Shown: positions 32,121-40,722, numbered from the stretch's first letter. The stretch is DNA of 40,864 nucleotides from an uncultured bacterium (GCA_945833895.1 CAMAGQ010000001.1:1-40864); one strand, 5' to 3'. The notes: a model not told the origin generated them from the sequence alone. A program made the numbers and translations.

Positions 32121-33184
32121 AGCAACTCCTCTTGATTTTCACTGTCTGAACTCTCGCCTGAATAACCTTCGTTGATTGACGTCAGGTATAATTCATCAAC
32201 CAAAACACAAACAGTCGCCGCAATTGCAGGAGAGAGGATTACGCCCCAAACTCCTAAGAATTTTTCTGCAACAAAGATTGCGACCATAATATTTATCGGG
32301 TGCAACTGCATAAACTTACCGAATAAAAACGGACGAATTATATAATTTGAAGCCTGCTGGATTACAATAAACAGAATTATTGCAGCAATAATTTTAACCG
32401 CTCCAAGTTGATATCCGATAAGAACAATGGTTGCAATGGCAATTGTAGGTCCAAGAAGCGGTATAATTTCGCAAATTCCTGCGATTAACCCCAGTAATAT
32501 CGGGTAATCAATTCCAAGTAGTGCAACTTCAATCGTCACCATAATACCTACAGTAATCATGGATAAAATTTGTGCTCTGACGTAGTTTCCAACTCTGGTT
32601 GTAATATTATACAAAATACTTTCCGCCTTTTCTTTTAGTTTCGGTGGGAAAAATTCCAGAAATTTATTTTTCAGATATTCTTTATCAACGATTATGTAAT
32701 AAATAAACATAGTTAGAGCAAGTAGAATAAATACCGTCTGACCCGCAGCCATTGTGACAGTCCATGACTGCGTAAAAAGGTTTTGTGCAATATTTGTACC
32801 TGTTTCGGCAATATTACCTATCGGAATGTATGATGCGATAGTCTTACCGTAAATTGTCGTGTGTGTAATCAAATGGTAAACAGTGTTAATCTTTTGAGGT
32901 ACGGTTACGGCAAAAAGTTCAATTTCTTTGTAACACGCAAGAACAACAGGCAACAAAACCGCCGCCAGAACAATTCCGCTGAATGTCAATACAATGATTG
33001 TCGCTGCCGCTCTGTTTTTAATTCTTACCTCAAGTGAGTTAACAGAAGGATTTAATGCTGCCGCAATTACAAAGGAGGCGAACAGAACCATTATTAACTC
33101 TGTTAGTTTTGGTATAAAAAACAATATAATTGCTATTAATCCGATAAATATTAAAGTTTTGGTGTTATACAATTTTCTTAACAC
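32108..33184 (-). CDS. AI-2E family transporter
   Basis: A 358-aa membrane protein of the AI-2E (PerM/YdiK/TqsA) family, with about seven to eight membrane helices. Two helices lie near the N terminus (about 8-45), then ATIIVLTFSGIVLAAVLLPVVLA, and a C-terminal set with IDYPILLGLIAGICEIIPLLGPTIA, the family-specific glycine/proline block, and PFLFGKFMQLHPINIMVAIF. Members export autoinducer-2 or sodium, or have unknown substrates. It starts with GTG (33184), with AGGGGG about 10 nt upstream. TGGTATTAT (extended -10 form) lies upstream. The last codons overlap the radical SAM gene, suggesting a linked role. Confidence 0.9.
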   Translation of the reverse strand: MLRKLYNTKTLIFIGLIAIILFFIPKLTELIMVLFASFVIAAALNPSVNSLEVRIKNRAAATIIVLTFSGIVLAAVLLPVVLACYKEIELFAVTVPQKINTVYHLITHTTIYGKTIASYIPIGNIAETGTNIAQNLFTQSWTVTMAAGQTVFILLALTMFIYYIIVDKEYLKNKFLEFFPPKLKEKAESILYNITTRVGNYVRAQILSMITVGIMVTIEVALLGIDYPILLGLIAGICEIIPLLGPTIAIATIVLIGYQLGAVKIIAAIILFIVIQQASNYIIRPFLFGKFMQLHPINIMVAIFVAEKFLGVWGVILSPAIAATVCVLVDELYLTSINEGYSGESSDSENQEELLCQE

Positions 33185-33262
33185 TGTAAAATTCCCCCTT
33201 GTCTTTTCTTATAATACCACAATAAAGTTTAATTTTGCACACCCCGACCGGTAAGGCGTTTT

Positions 33263-33298
33263 CCCCTCCAATCGGAAGAGGGGGGAGGGGTGAGGGGT
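33263..33298. repeat. REP-like palindrome, copy 2
   Basis: CCCCTCC (33263-33269) pairs with GGAGGGG (33284-33290), and the element ends GGGGTGAGGGG. It aligns with 24314-24348 over CCAAT(T/C)GGAA and the GGGGTGAGGG end. It sits between two leftward genes in an otherwise AT-rich spacer. Confidence 0.55.
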
Positions 33299-33320
33299 AA
33301 AATTCCTCCTACATTACAAC

Positions 33321-33353
33321 AAAACCCCGGCTTCCGTTAAGGAAGCCGGGGTT
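33321..33353 (-). terminator. Strong GC-rich intrinsic terminator
   Basis: An 11-bp perfect stem (CCCCGGCTTCC, 33325-33335 with 33341-33351) extended by A-T pairs has a 5-nt loop and is followed by TTTTGTT on the minus strand. It is by far the most stable terminator in the window and lies 17 nt after the coiled-coil gene. Confidence 0.92.
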
Positions 33354-33369
33354 GAAATCGTTTTGTTTA

Positions 33370-33993
33370 TTAACCTGCTGAACCTGTGTAGTTTGGAGCG
33401 AGGTTCTTGGCATCTGCTTGTTCCATCTTCTTGCAAGCATCGTAGTCTGCTTGAGCGATTTGGAGTTGAGATTCCAGTGAATCCTTTTCTGTTTGTAAGG
33501 AATCTTGTTCCATTTTTAATGGTTCTAACATTATATCGTCTAAGTTTTCGTATTTTTCTTCGATTTGGCTCTTCATCTGAGTCAGAAGCATTTCATTTTG
33601 ACCTGCCATTTGAGTCTTCATGTTGCTGAATTGAGCCATCCACTGTTTTTGAGCAGCTTGTACTTCCGGAGAATCTGATCCAGGAATCTGATTTAACATT
33701 GCGTCTATACCGCCGCCGCCCATCATCATCTGCGTTATCGCTTGACCATTGGATCCAGGACACATACCTAATGTACTGCCAAGAATGAAAGGTAATGCTG
33801 AATTTGCAGATTGCTGCATCATTGACAGGTTATTGATTTCCATTTTCTTTTGGGATTCAAGCATCTTACTCATTTTTTCAATTTGACGGGTTGTGCGTCT
33901 AGCTTTAGACTGGACGCGCATCATACGAGCTTGCAGATCTCTGACCCTGCGGCCCGCCATCAATTTTCCAAATGCTCCTAGTAAGAAACCCAT
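33370..33993 (-). CDS. Uncharacterised 207-aa Met/Gln-rich coiled-coil protein
   Basis: The family is not recognised. The N-terminal about 60 residues form a basic helix (RRVRDLQARMMRVQSKARR). The middle (about 60-105) has a Gly/Met-rich, less ordered stretch (MMMGGGGIDAMLNQIPGSD), and residues about 112-190 form an acidic coiled coil (SQIEEKYENLDDIMLEPLK, EKDSLESQLQIAQADYD). Methionine and glutamine are unusually frequent. No signal peptide. A TATAAT lies upstream on the minus strand (34028-34033) and a very strong terminator follows, which suggests abundant expression. The shape, helix-linker-coiled coil and no cysteine cluster, resembles secreted filament or needle-type proteins, but that is only a guess. 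Confidence 0.78.
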   Translation of the reverse strand: MGFLLGAFGKLMAGRRVRDLQARMMRVQSKARRTTRQIEKMSKMLESQKKMEINNLSMMQQSANSALPFILGSTLGMCPGSNGQAITQMMMGGGGIDAMLNQIPGSDSPEVQAAQKQWMAQFSNMKTQMAGQNEMLLTQMKSQIEEKYENLDDIMLEPLKMEQDSLQTEKDSLESQLQIAQADYDACKKMEQADAKNLAPNYTGSAG

Positions 33994-34027
33994 TGTCTTG
34001 TTAAATCCTTATGTTTGTGTCCTCGTA

Positions 34028-34033
34028 ATTATA
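34028..34033 (-). promoter_or_regulatory. -10 element of the coiled-coil protein gene
   Basis: A perfect TATAAT on the minus strand lies 34 nt before the ATG at 33993. ATTGGA is 15 bp upstream as a weak -35. AAGGA follows, 12 nt from the ATG. Confidence 0.4.
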
Positions 34034-34277
34034 TAAAGTATTTTTCTTTCCAATAATTGCCTTTTTTACCTCATCATGTTAAGTAATGTTACGAAAATTG
34101 TTAACTAAGAGTATATACTTTTTATATAATTTGGTATTTAAGAGGCTAAAACCCAGTATTTACAGGGTTTTTAAAATTTTACATAATTTACATAATTTTA
34201 TGAATTTACAAAATATTTTGCTTTTCAGAGTAACAAAAATTTCAACTTTGGTTAAATATTGCGATTTTGTAACTAAT
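34034..34277. other. AT-rich intergenic stretch with a small terminator-like hairpin
   Basis: No protein gene is supported here. AAAACCC (34148-34154) and GGGTTTT (34165-34171), with a following T-run, form a short terminator-like hairpin on the plus strand. With no gene before it, it might end a small RNA starting near 34086. ACATAATTT repeats flank 34180-34200. Confidence 0.3.
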
Positions 34278-34306
34278 TTGTCTATTTAAACAAGATATTC
34301 TATTAT
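34278..34306 (+). promoter_or_regulatory. Promoter of the sensor kinase gene, predicted leaderless
   Basis: TTGTCT (34278-34283) and TATTAT (34301-34306) are 17 bp apart. The -10 box ends 6 nt before the ATG at 34313, so the transcript should begin at the start codon. No Shine-Dalgarno precedes the ATG. Confidence 0.6.
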
Positions 34307-34312
34307 GTAAGT

Positions 34313-35893
34313 ATGAGTTTAGGGAAAATAATTTACGTTGATGATGAAGTAATGCTCACCTCTACGTTTTCAACTTTGATGAAAATAGAGGGGTTCAAGG
34401 ATGTTGTTGTGTTCAACAGCCCTGTAGAAGCACTTGAATACTTAAAAACAGAAACCCCGGATTTGATTATTTCGGACTTTTTAATGCCCGATATGAACGG
34501 GTTAGAGTTTCTGCGAGAAGCGAAAAAACTCTATCCTGAGGTCAGTATGATTTTATTGACGGCTTACGCTGATAAAGAAAACGCAATCAAAACAATTAAC
34601 GAAATCGGGGTTTATAAATATATTGAAAAACCGTGGGATAATGACGATTTGGTCATGAATATTAAAAACGGTATTGAAAGAAGTCATTTACTCGCAGATT
34701 TAAGAGAGAAAATTTCAGAGTTAGAGGTGGCAAAAGCACAATTAAAGGCATATTCAGGTGAATTAGAGGTTCTTGTTGCAGAAAGAACAAAAGAGCTCAC
34801 CGTTGCGAATAAAAAGTTGGCGGGAATTATCAACTACTGTGCTGACGGTATTATTATAATTGATGCTAAGGGCAATATTGAACAGGTTAATCCGGCATGC
34901 GAAAACATGGTCGGGTTATCAGCAGATGCCTTAACAAAAATGAAAATTCAAGAGATTGCTTATACGGACAATCCGTTGTTAAATAAATCTCAAAAATCGT
35001 CCGTTAAAAGTGCGATTTTAGGTTTGTCATGTGAAAATTCAGAGTTCTTACTAAGAGATTTATACATAAGAAATGTCGTTACGGAAGAGGCAATTCCTGT
35101 TGAAATCAATTTTGCGGCATTATCCTCTGATGAATCTGAAATGGAGCGTTTTGTCGGTGTTATTCGTAATTTCAGCGTTCAAAAAGAAACAGAGCGATTA
35201 AGAGATGATTTTATTGCCACATTAACCCATGATCTTAGAACTCCGCTGCTTGCCGCAATTCAGACCTTGAAATTCTTTATTGACGGCTCTTTGGGTGATT
35301 TAAAAGACCAGCAAAAAGTTTTACTTACAACCATGCTCCAAAGTAACGAGGATTTACTGGGTTTGGTTAATGCATTGCTTGAGGTTTACAGATTTGAAAG
35401 CGGGAAATTGTCACTATGTAAGACTGTTTTCAATGTGAAAGACTTAATTAAGCAGTGCTATGACGAGTTAGAGCCGCTGTCGGTTAAGAAAAATATTTCG
35501 TTTAATCTTACATGCGATTTTGATGATGATGTTCTAATTGACGCTGATAGAGCGGAAATTAAGCGTGTAATCATCAACTTATGCGGTAATGCCTTGAATT
35601 ACACAAATAAAGGCGGAACAATTGAAATTATCGCAAAAATTGTATCAAACGGGTTAATGTTTTCTGTTGTGGATAACGGTAACGGTATTCCGAAAGAAGA
35701 TATTCCGCATTTGTTTATGAGATTTTCTCAAGGAACATGCAAAAAACGCTCAACCGGTACAGGTTTAGGATTATACTTATCACGCCAGATTATTGAGGCA
35801 CACGGCGGTAAGATTTGGGTTGAAAGTAAAGTCAATACAGGCAGTGAGTTTTCGTTTTTACTTACTGATGTAGTTGCAAAATCAAGAGTATAA
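34313..35893 (+). CDS. Hybrid sensor: receiver-PAS-histidine kinase
   Basis: A 526-aa cytoplasmic protein, without membrane segments. An N-terminal receiver domain (1-125) has the acidic pair in YVDDE, phospho-acceptor D55 (ISDFLMPDMNG), T83 and K107 (IEKPW). A coiled-coil (about 130-165) leads to a PAS domain (about 168-285). HisKA follows with H306 in FIATLTHDLRTPLLA, then HATPase_c with VIINLCGNALNY, VVDNGNGIP and GTGLGLYLSRQI. The receiver at the N terminus suggests that it accepts phosphate from another kinase and then signals on. The NarL-type regulator starts 11 nt downstream and is the likely partner. The mRNA appears to be leaderless. Confidence 0.93.
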   Translation: MSLGKIIYVDDEVMLTSTFSTLMKIEGFKDVVVFNSPVEALEYLKTETPDLIISDFLMPDMNGLEFLREAKKLYPEVSMILLTAYADKENAIKTINEIGVYKYIEKPWDNDDLVMNIKNGIERSHLLADLREKISELEVAKAQLKAYSGELEVLVAERTKELTVANKKLAGIINYCADGIIIIDAKGNIEQVNPACENMVGLSADALTKMKIQEIAYTDNPLLNKSQKSSVKSAILGLSCENSEFLLRDLYIRNVVTEEAIPVEINFAALSSDESEMERFVGVIRNFSVQKETERLRDDFIATLTHDLRTPLLAAIQTLKFFIDGSLGDLKDQQKVLLTTMLQSNEDLLGLVNALLEVYRFESGKLSLCKTVFNVKDLIKQCYDELEPLSVKKNISFNLTCDFDDDVLIDADRAEIKRVIINLCGNALNYTNKGGTIEIIAKIVSNGLMFSVVDNGNGIPKEDIPHLFMRFSQGTCKKRSTGTGLGLYLSRQIIEAHGGKIWVESKVNTGSEFSFLLTDVVAKSRV

Positions 35894-35904
35894 AGGTGAA
35901 TATA

Positions 35905-36579
35905 ATGTCAAAGTGTATAAAGGTTACAATAATTGAAGATCATGACATGACAAGAATGGGGTTATCCTTCGCATTATCAAACAATGAATCGATTGAGGTT
36001 TTGGGAACGGCATCTGACGGGTTAGAAGGTGTCGAACAGGCTCTTGAACTAAAACCTGATTTGGTAATCATGGACATTGGTTTACCAACAATTGACGGAA
36101 TTGAAGCAACACGTAAAATCAAAAATTCCATGCCAGAAATTAAAGTTCTCATGAATACATCAAGAGATAATGAAGATGATATTCTTGATTCATTTGCGGC
36201 AGGTGCTGACGGATATATTACAAAGGGGGCAACTTCCGAGCAAACTATCTCGGCTATAAAGGCTGTAAGTGAAGGGGTTGGCTGGCTTGACCCTGCAATC
36301 GCAAGAGTTGTACTTTCTAACATCAGAAAAGCAAGTCAGACAGAATCTAAACTGAACGGTATAAACTACAAAAAAGGTAAGAATTTATACGGCTTAACTG
36401 AGCGTGAAATGGAAGTTCTTGCACTTCTTGTCGAAGGTTTAAAAAATCCGCAGATTTCTAAAAAATTAGTTATTACGATTGCTACAACAAAAACTCACGT
36501 CCATAATATTTTGCAGAAATTGTATGTAAAAACCCGTTCGAAGGCTGTTGCAACAGCCATGAAAGACGGCTTGGTGTAG
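35905..36579 (+). CDS. NarL/FixJ-type response regulator
   Basis: A 224-aa transcription regulator from the ATG at 35905, with AAAGGTG about 6 nt upstream. An in-frame GTG at 35896 would add three residues and lies in the ribosome site. The receiver domain has IIEDHD and phospho-acceptor D57 (VIMDIGLPTIDG), T84-like MNTSRD and K in YITKGA. A LuxR-type helix-turn-helix occupies about 155-220 (LTEREMEVLALLVEGLKNPQISKKL, KTHVHNILQKLYVKTRSKAV). It probably receives phosphate from the upstream kinase. The exported-protein gene begins 12 nt downstream, so one operon encodes sensor, regulator and possible effector. Confidence 0.93.
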   Translation: MSKCIKVTIIEDHDMTRMGLSFALSNNESIEVLGTASDGLEGVEQALELKPDLVIMDIGLPTIDGIEATRKIKNSMPEIKVLMNTSRDNEDDILDSFAAGADGYITKGATSEQTISAIKAVSEGVGWLDPAIARVVLSNIRKASQTESKLNGINYKKGKNLYGLTEREMEVLALLVEGLKNPQISKKLVITIATTKTHVHNILQKLYVKTRSKAVATAMKDGLV

Positions 36580-36591
36580 AGATTTTAGACT

Positions 36592-38265
36592 ATGAATATT
36601 AAAGTTTTACCGCTAAGTTTTCTGATATGTGCCTGTGTTTGTTTACAGGCTTTTTCGCTTGATATTCCTAAACAAGATGTTAAATCTCGTGATATAAAAT
36701 ACAAATACAACAGGCTAAAAGAGCAGGAAAAATATAAAAAAGAGGGTAAAATTTTAAATCTTCAGCCATCAGGTTACATGACCGTTGATGAGTACGAAAT
36801 TATGTCTGAATATAAAGACAAAACTCAAATGGAATTAGATATTCCAAAGGTGCAAACACCGTCTGATTTTAAATATGTTCCGCATCCGACATACAAAATT
36901 GTAAAATATAACAATCCGCCGGGAAGTACCGAGTTACGCATTGATAAACGAATTTACACTCAGCGTCAAATTAACGCTCAAGGAATTGTTTCGCCTGATT
37001 TTTCGGTGCTTGTTTATCCTGCGATTTATTATTATACGGATAGTGCCTCAGTTGCTTCGGATATCTTTGTTATTCCTTTATCAGGTGAAGATTCTCCGCT
37101 TGATAAAATTTTGAAAGCAAACGTAATGAAGCGAATTCCGACACCGATTTTGTCTACCGATAAAAATCTAAGCAACTACGCATCTTTTATGTCACTAACT
37201 CCTGTAGATTTCTCAACTGACGGGAAAAAACTTCTTATAAAAGAGAAAATCGGAAGTCGTGAGGACGGAATTTGGAAAACTACCATTTTTGTTTATGATT
37301 TTTCCAATAAACTTGATTATGACCTGTCTGAAATTCGTGCGGGGATAACGTACTTCTGGAAAGAGTATATGGGATTAAACCTCAACGATTACCGCTGGGA
37401 TATTTATCCGCTCGGGTTTTTGAAAGCACAACCTGACAGAGTTGCGGTTCAGGCAATCGCTTACACAGGCTCTACACCTGTATTTCTAGGAACTTGGAGT
37501 ATTGATACAAAAGGCAATCAGACAAGAGTTGTTTCTTTTGAAAAAGATGTTGAACCTTTAATCAGTGCAAACGGTTACAAGGTCGTAAAAGACGGCGTTG
37601 AAGAGTATGACGTTATAGAAAAAGAAGAAAAATCCCAGAAAAAAGAAGATAAAATCAGAAAAAAACAGTTTGAACAGTACAAAAAAGAACGTCTGAAAGA
37701 AATTGATTACGAGTACAAATATGCCGTCAAATATCTTGATAAAGACTACAAAATGGAATATCGAGATTACCGCAAACTTCGCTCACTATCAGGTGTTAAG
37801 GACAGCGACAAGCTAAAAGAAGCATACAGAAAATTCCTTGTTGAACAGTACAAAAAAGACCTTGAAAAGTCGGCAAAAGATATTGAGAAACAAAACAAAA
37901 AACTTGATAAGATTAATCAAAAACTTGATAAATTACACGAAAAACTGGGTGAACCGCCTTCAAACACACCTGCGGGAGGTTCTACCCTTGACCAATATCT
38001 AAACAATATTCAAGGCGGAAAAACTAGTCCTCTTGATGAATTTGAAATAGATAAGTTCAAATTTAATACGGAAGAACAACCGTCAAATTCTCAACTTCCG
38101 AAAGGTACGCTAAACTATACCGATATTAATGGGAATACACTACAATTGAGGAGCGGAGAAACTACCGTCGTAGAGGAAATGTTTAGCGAGGATGACGATG
38201 ACGAACACACAAGACCTCAAAAGCCTGAGGAGGATATTGATTTAGACGTCAAGATATATGACTAG
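36592..38265 (+). CDS. Uncharacterised exported 557-aa protein with coiled coil and acidic tail
   Basis: The family is not recognised. An N-terminal signal peptide (MNIKVLPLSFLICACVCLQAFS) directs it across the membrane. Its C-A-C-V-C core could instead allow lipobox-like processing, but no consensus L-x-G/A-C fits cleanly. Residues about 60-330 look beta-rich (VSPDFSVLVYPAIYYYTDS, DFSTDGKKLLIKEKIG), with S-x-D-G-K-x-L-L phrases like those of beta-propeller repeats. A long Lys/Glu coiled coil (about 335-450) and a low-complexity end with SEDDDDEHTRPQKPEED follow. It is in apparent operon with the two-component pair. The ribosome site is weak. The stop overlaps the convergent GIY-YIG gene by 17 bp. 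Confidence 0.82.
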   Translation: MNIKVLPLSFLICACVCLQAFSLDIPKQDVKSRDIKYKYNRLKEQEKYKKEGKILNLQPSGYMTVDEYEIMSEYKDKTQMELDIPKVQTPSDFKYVPHPTYKIVKYNNPPGSTELRIDKRIYTQRQINAQGIVSPDFSVLVYPAIYYYTDSASVASDIFVIPLSGEDSPLDKILKANVMKRIPTPILSTDKNLSNYASFMSLTPVDFSTDGKKLLIKEKIGSREDGIWKTTIFVYDFSNKLDYDLSEIRAGITYFWKEYMGLNLNDYRWDIYPLGFLKAQPDRVAVQAIAYTGSTPVFLGTWSIDTKGNQTRVVSFEKDVEPLISANGYKVVKDGVEEYDVIEKEEKSQKKEDKIRKKQFEQYKKERLKEIDYEYKYAVKYLDKDYKMEYRDYRKLRSLSGVKDSDKLKEAYRKFLVEQYKKDLEKSAKDIEKQNKKLDKINQKLDKLHEKLGEPPSNTPAGGSTLDQYLNNIQGGKTSPLDEFEIDKFKFNTEEQPSNSQLPKGTLNYTDINGNTLQLRSGETTVVEEMFSEDDDDEHTRPQKPEEDIDLDVKIYD

Positions 38266-38512
38266 AATTTATTAGTGCAAGTTTCTGTTTTCTGGTTAAT
38301 TTGTGCTTAATTCGGTATTCTTCTTTGAGGGCTTCCTGTTTGGTTTCAAATTCCTTTTGCCATACAACTTTTACGGGCTTATTTGCTTTTGTGTATTTCG
38401 CACCCTTGCCTTCCAGATGTGCAACAAACCGCTTTTCAACATCATCCGTGTAACCGCAGTACAAGGTGTCATTTTTAGTTAAAAGTATGTAAACAAAATG
38501 TTTCTTATCCAT
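38249..38512 (-). CDS. GIY-YIG endonuclease domain protein (UPF0213/YhbQ type)
   Basis: An 87-aa single-domain protein. FVYILLTKNDTLYCGYTDD carries the Y-x-x-L...Y-x-G-Y form of the GIY-YIG core, with R28 (EKRFVAHLEGKGAKYT) and E54-E60 region conserved. Members are small Mg-dependent nucleases of unclear role, often linked to DNA repair or uncharacterised. There is no ribosome site. TATAAT on the minus strand ends 6 nt before the ATG. It overlaps the exported-protein gene tail to tail. Confidence 0.88.
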   Translation of the reverse strand: MDKKHFVYILLTKNDTLYCGYTDDVEKRFVAHLEGKGAKYTKANKPVKVVWQKEFETKQEALKEEYRIKHKLTRKQKLALINSSHIS

Positions 38513-38518
38513 ATTTAT

Positions 38519-38524
38519 ATTATA
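38519..38524 (-). promoter_or_regulatory. -10 element of the GIY-YIG gene, predicted leaderless
   Basis: A perfect TATAAT on the minus strand ends 6 nt before the start codon at 38512. The -35 position is poor. The geometry matches the OppF-like, MnmC-like and sensor kinase genes. Confidence 0.4.
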
Positions 38525-38553
38525 TTACATTTTTGTAATCTGATTTTGAAGTT

Positions 38554-38581
38554 TTGCTTAATTTCATATATTTGATATAAA
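38554..38581 (+). promoter_or_regulatory. Promoter of nadK, predicted leaderless
   Basis: TTGCTT (38554-38559) and TATAAA (38576-38581) are 16 bp apart, with TG at the extended -10 position. The box ends 8 nt before the ATG at 38590. An out-of-frame ATG-ATA-TGA lies between, and there is no Shine-Dalgarno. Confidence 0.5.
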
Positions 38582-38589
38582 CTAATGAT

Positions 38590-39384
38590 ATGAATAAAAG
38601 ATACGCAATTTGCTACAATCCTGAAATGAACAATTCTGTTGAGGTTAAAGATACTTTGTCCTCAATACTTGAAAAGAACTCTATTGAACATAAAGTTTTA
38701 GAAATTGAGGAACTTTCTTCAGGGTTTGATTTTGTTTTTGTAATAGGCGGAGATGGCACGATATTGAAAGCCGCAAGGTTTTATTCTGATTTTGGAACGC
38801 CGGTACTTGGCATAAATTTAGGCAGATTAGGGTTTTTATCTCAAGCAACGCCTGATGATTTGGAAATTACCGTAAAGAAAATCATCAACGAAGAATACAA
38901 AGTTGAGCATAGAATGATGCTTACAGCAGGCGGATATTCGGCACTGAACGATTTTGTTATAAAAGGCGGATTAACCGGCAGAACCTCACGTTTTGCACTG
39001 CAAATTAACGGCAAACTTGTGTGTGAATACCTTGCCGACGGGATAATTATATCAACTCCGACAGGAAGTACCGCTTACGGAATGGCTGCAGGCGGCCCCG
39101 TACTTTCACCTGAAATGGAAGCAATCGCAATAGTTCCGATTTGTCCGCATACGTTTTCAGCCCGTCCGATTGTCGTTTCGGCGAATGACGAAATAAAAAT
39201 TCTGCCTTGCCCTAACAATGAATATAATGTTTCGGTTGACGGTCAGGTAGTGTTTAACCTTTCTGGCGAACTTCTGATTACTAAACCTGAGAAAAAAGCT
39301 AATCTTGCTCTTCTGGTTGAAAACGATTTTTATTCGATTTTGAGGAATAAGTTGCACTGGGGAATTTCACCTGCTAAAATTTAG
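38590..39384 (+). CDS. nadK: NAD kinase
   Basis: A 264-aa enzyme that makes NADP from NAD and ATP. GGDGT (53-57) is the catalytic motif. LGINLGRLGFLSQATPDDLE, the NE/D-type block (ALNDFVIKGG), and DGIIISTPTGSTAYGMAAGGPVLSPE are all present and diagnostic. Length is on the short side (family about 260-310) because the N terminus is compact. It is followed by ftsZ after 154 bp with a separate promoter. The mRNA appears to be leaderless. Confidence 0.95.
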   Translation: MNKRYAICYNPEMNNSVEVKDTLSSILEKNSIEHKVLEIEELSSGFDFVFVIGGDGTILKAARFYSDFGTPVLGINLGRLGFLSQATPDDLEITVKKIINEEYKVEHRMMLTAGGYSALNDFVIKGGLTGRTSRFALQINGKLVCEYLADGIIISTPTGSTAYGMAAGGPVLSPEMEAIAIVPICPHTFSARPIVVSANDEIKILPCPNNEYNVSVDGQVVFNLSGELLITKPEKKANLALLVENDFYSILRNKLHWGISPAKI

Positions 39385-39444
39385 TTACAATAATACTTGA
39401 TAATATTAAATTTTGTTCATAATTATCGGGTTTTTCTTGTACAT

Positions 39445-39473
39445 TTGCTCTATTTAAAATACTATGTTATTAT
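39445..39473 (+). promoter_or_regulatory. ftsZ promoter
   Basis: TTGCTC (39445-39450) and TATTAT (39468-39473) are 17 bp apart, with TG at the extended -10 position (39465-39466). The start near 39480 gives a leader of about 59 nt with AGAGGT before the GTG start. Confidence 0.6.
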
Positions 39474-39538
39474 AAAACTGTGCATGATGTAATTGTGTAA
39501 TGTTTTAGGATAAAAATAGTTATAAGAGGTAAAATATA

Positions 39539-40708
39539 GTGGAAAATATCGTTTCAGATCTTTTCGCAAGAAAAGAAGATTCATCAAATGAGCAGACTGC
39601 AAGACTTGGTGCTAACCCTACAAACATCAAAGTTATCGGTGTTGGCGGTGGCGGAGGAAATGCCGTTAACCGAATGATTCAATCAGGTCTTTCCGGTGTT
39701 GATTTCTGGTTGATGAATACAGATGCACAGGTGTTAGTTTCAGGAAAAACAAATAACAGAATCCAACTTGGTTCTGTTTCAACACAAGGTCTTGGTGCCG
39801 GCGGTGATCCTTCAGTTGGTGAAAAGGCCGCAGAAGAAGCACAACAGGCAATAACAGAAGCTCTTGACGGTGCGGATATGGTATTTATCACTGCAGGTAT
39901 GGGCGGTGGAACAGGTACAGGTGCTGCTCCTGTTGTTGCAAGAATTGCAAAACAACTTGGCATTTTGACTGTTGCTGTCGTTACAAAACCGTTTGCTTTT
40001 GAAGGTAAGAAAAGACAAAATCAGGCAATTGCCGGTATTGAAAAATTAAAAGAATCAGTTGATTCAGTGATTATCGTTCCTAACGACAAATTGTTACAAG
40101 TTGTAGACAGACAAGTTACACTGTCAGAATCTTTCATTATTGCTGATGAAGTTTTATTGAGAGGTGTTCAAGGTATTTCTGATATAATCACAGTTCCCGG
40201 CTTGATTAACGTTGACTTTGCTGATGTTAAGACAGTTATGCAGGCATCAGGTTCAGCATTGATGGGTATCGGTAGAGCACAGGGCGAAGGTCGTGCAATC
40301 AAGGCGGCTCAACAAGCTATCAATTCACAATTGCTTGAATCTTCTATCAACGGTGCTTCAGGTGTTATTGTTAACATCACGGGCGGCCCTGATTTGGGTA
40401 TTCACGAAATTAGTGATGCGGCTTCAATTATTCACGATGCAGTTTTGGATGATGCGACTGTAATTATCGGTACTGCACTCAACGAATCAATTCAAGGTGA
40501 AATTCAAATTACTGTTATCGCAACAGGTTTTGAATTGAAAAATAACGCAACTTCTCCAATGTTCGGTTCATCAGCTAACTCTCAGGGAAGTGCACCGCAA
40601 ATGAATGCTTCTGACTTCTTCTCAGGTGCATTCAATAATCAAACAAAATCTGTTTTATCAAATAACAACTTCACAAATATTGAAATTCCTGACTTTTTGA
40701 AAAGATAA
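39539..40708 (+). CDS. ftsZ: Cell division protein FtsZ
   Basis: A 389-aa tubulin-like GTPase that forms the division ring. It starts with GTG (39539), 8 nt after AGAGGT. The N-terminal tail (1-28) precedes KVIGVGGGGGNAVNRMI. The tubulin signature GGGTGTGAAP is at 123-132. The T7 loop is VDFADVKTVM, which completes the GTPase site of the neighbouring subunit. A short Asn/Ser-rich linker leads to the conserved C-terminal peptide IEIPDFLKR, which binds FtsA/ZipA/SepF-type partners; the form resembles cyanobacterial FtsZ. No dcw-cluster genes flank it, as in Cyanobacteria. Confidence 0.97.
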   Translation: MENIVSDLFARKEDSSNEQTARLGANPTNIKVIGVGGGGGNAVNRMIQSGLSGVDFWLMNTDAQVLVSGKTNNRIQLGSVSTQGLGAGGDPSVGEKAAEEAQQAITEALDGADMVFITAGMGGGTGTGAAPVVARIAKQLGILTVAVVTKPFAFEGKKRQNQAIAGIEKLKESVDSVIIVPNDKLLQVVDRQVTLSESFIIADEVLLRGVQGISDIITVPGLINVDFADVKTVMQASGSALMGIGRAQGEGRAIKAAQQAINSQLLESSINGASGVIVNITGGPDLGIHEISDAASIIHDAVLDDATVIIGTALNESIQGEIQITVIATGFELKNNATSPMFGSSANSQGSAPQMNASDFFSGAFNNQTKSVLSNNNFTNIEIPDFLKR

Positions 40709-40722
40709 AATATTGATTTAAT

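Noticed and set aside
34086..34289. 67-codon open frame before the kinase gene
   Set aside because: Composition is random AT-rich, it contains a terminator-like hairpin, and it lacks a ribosome site.
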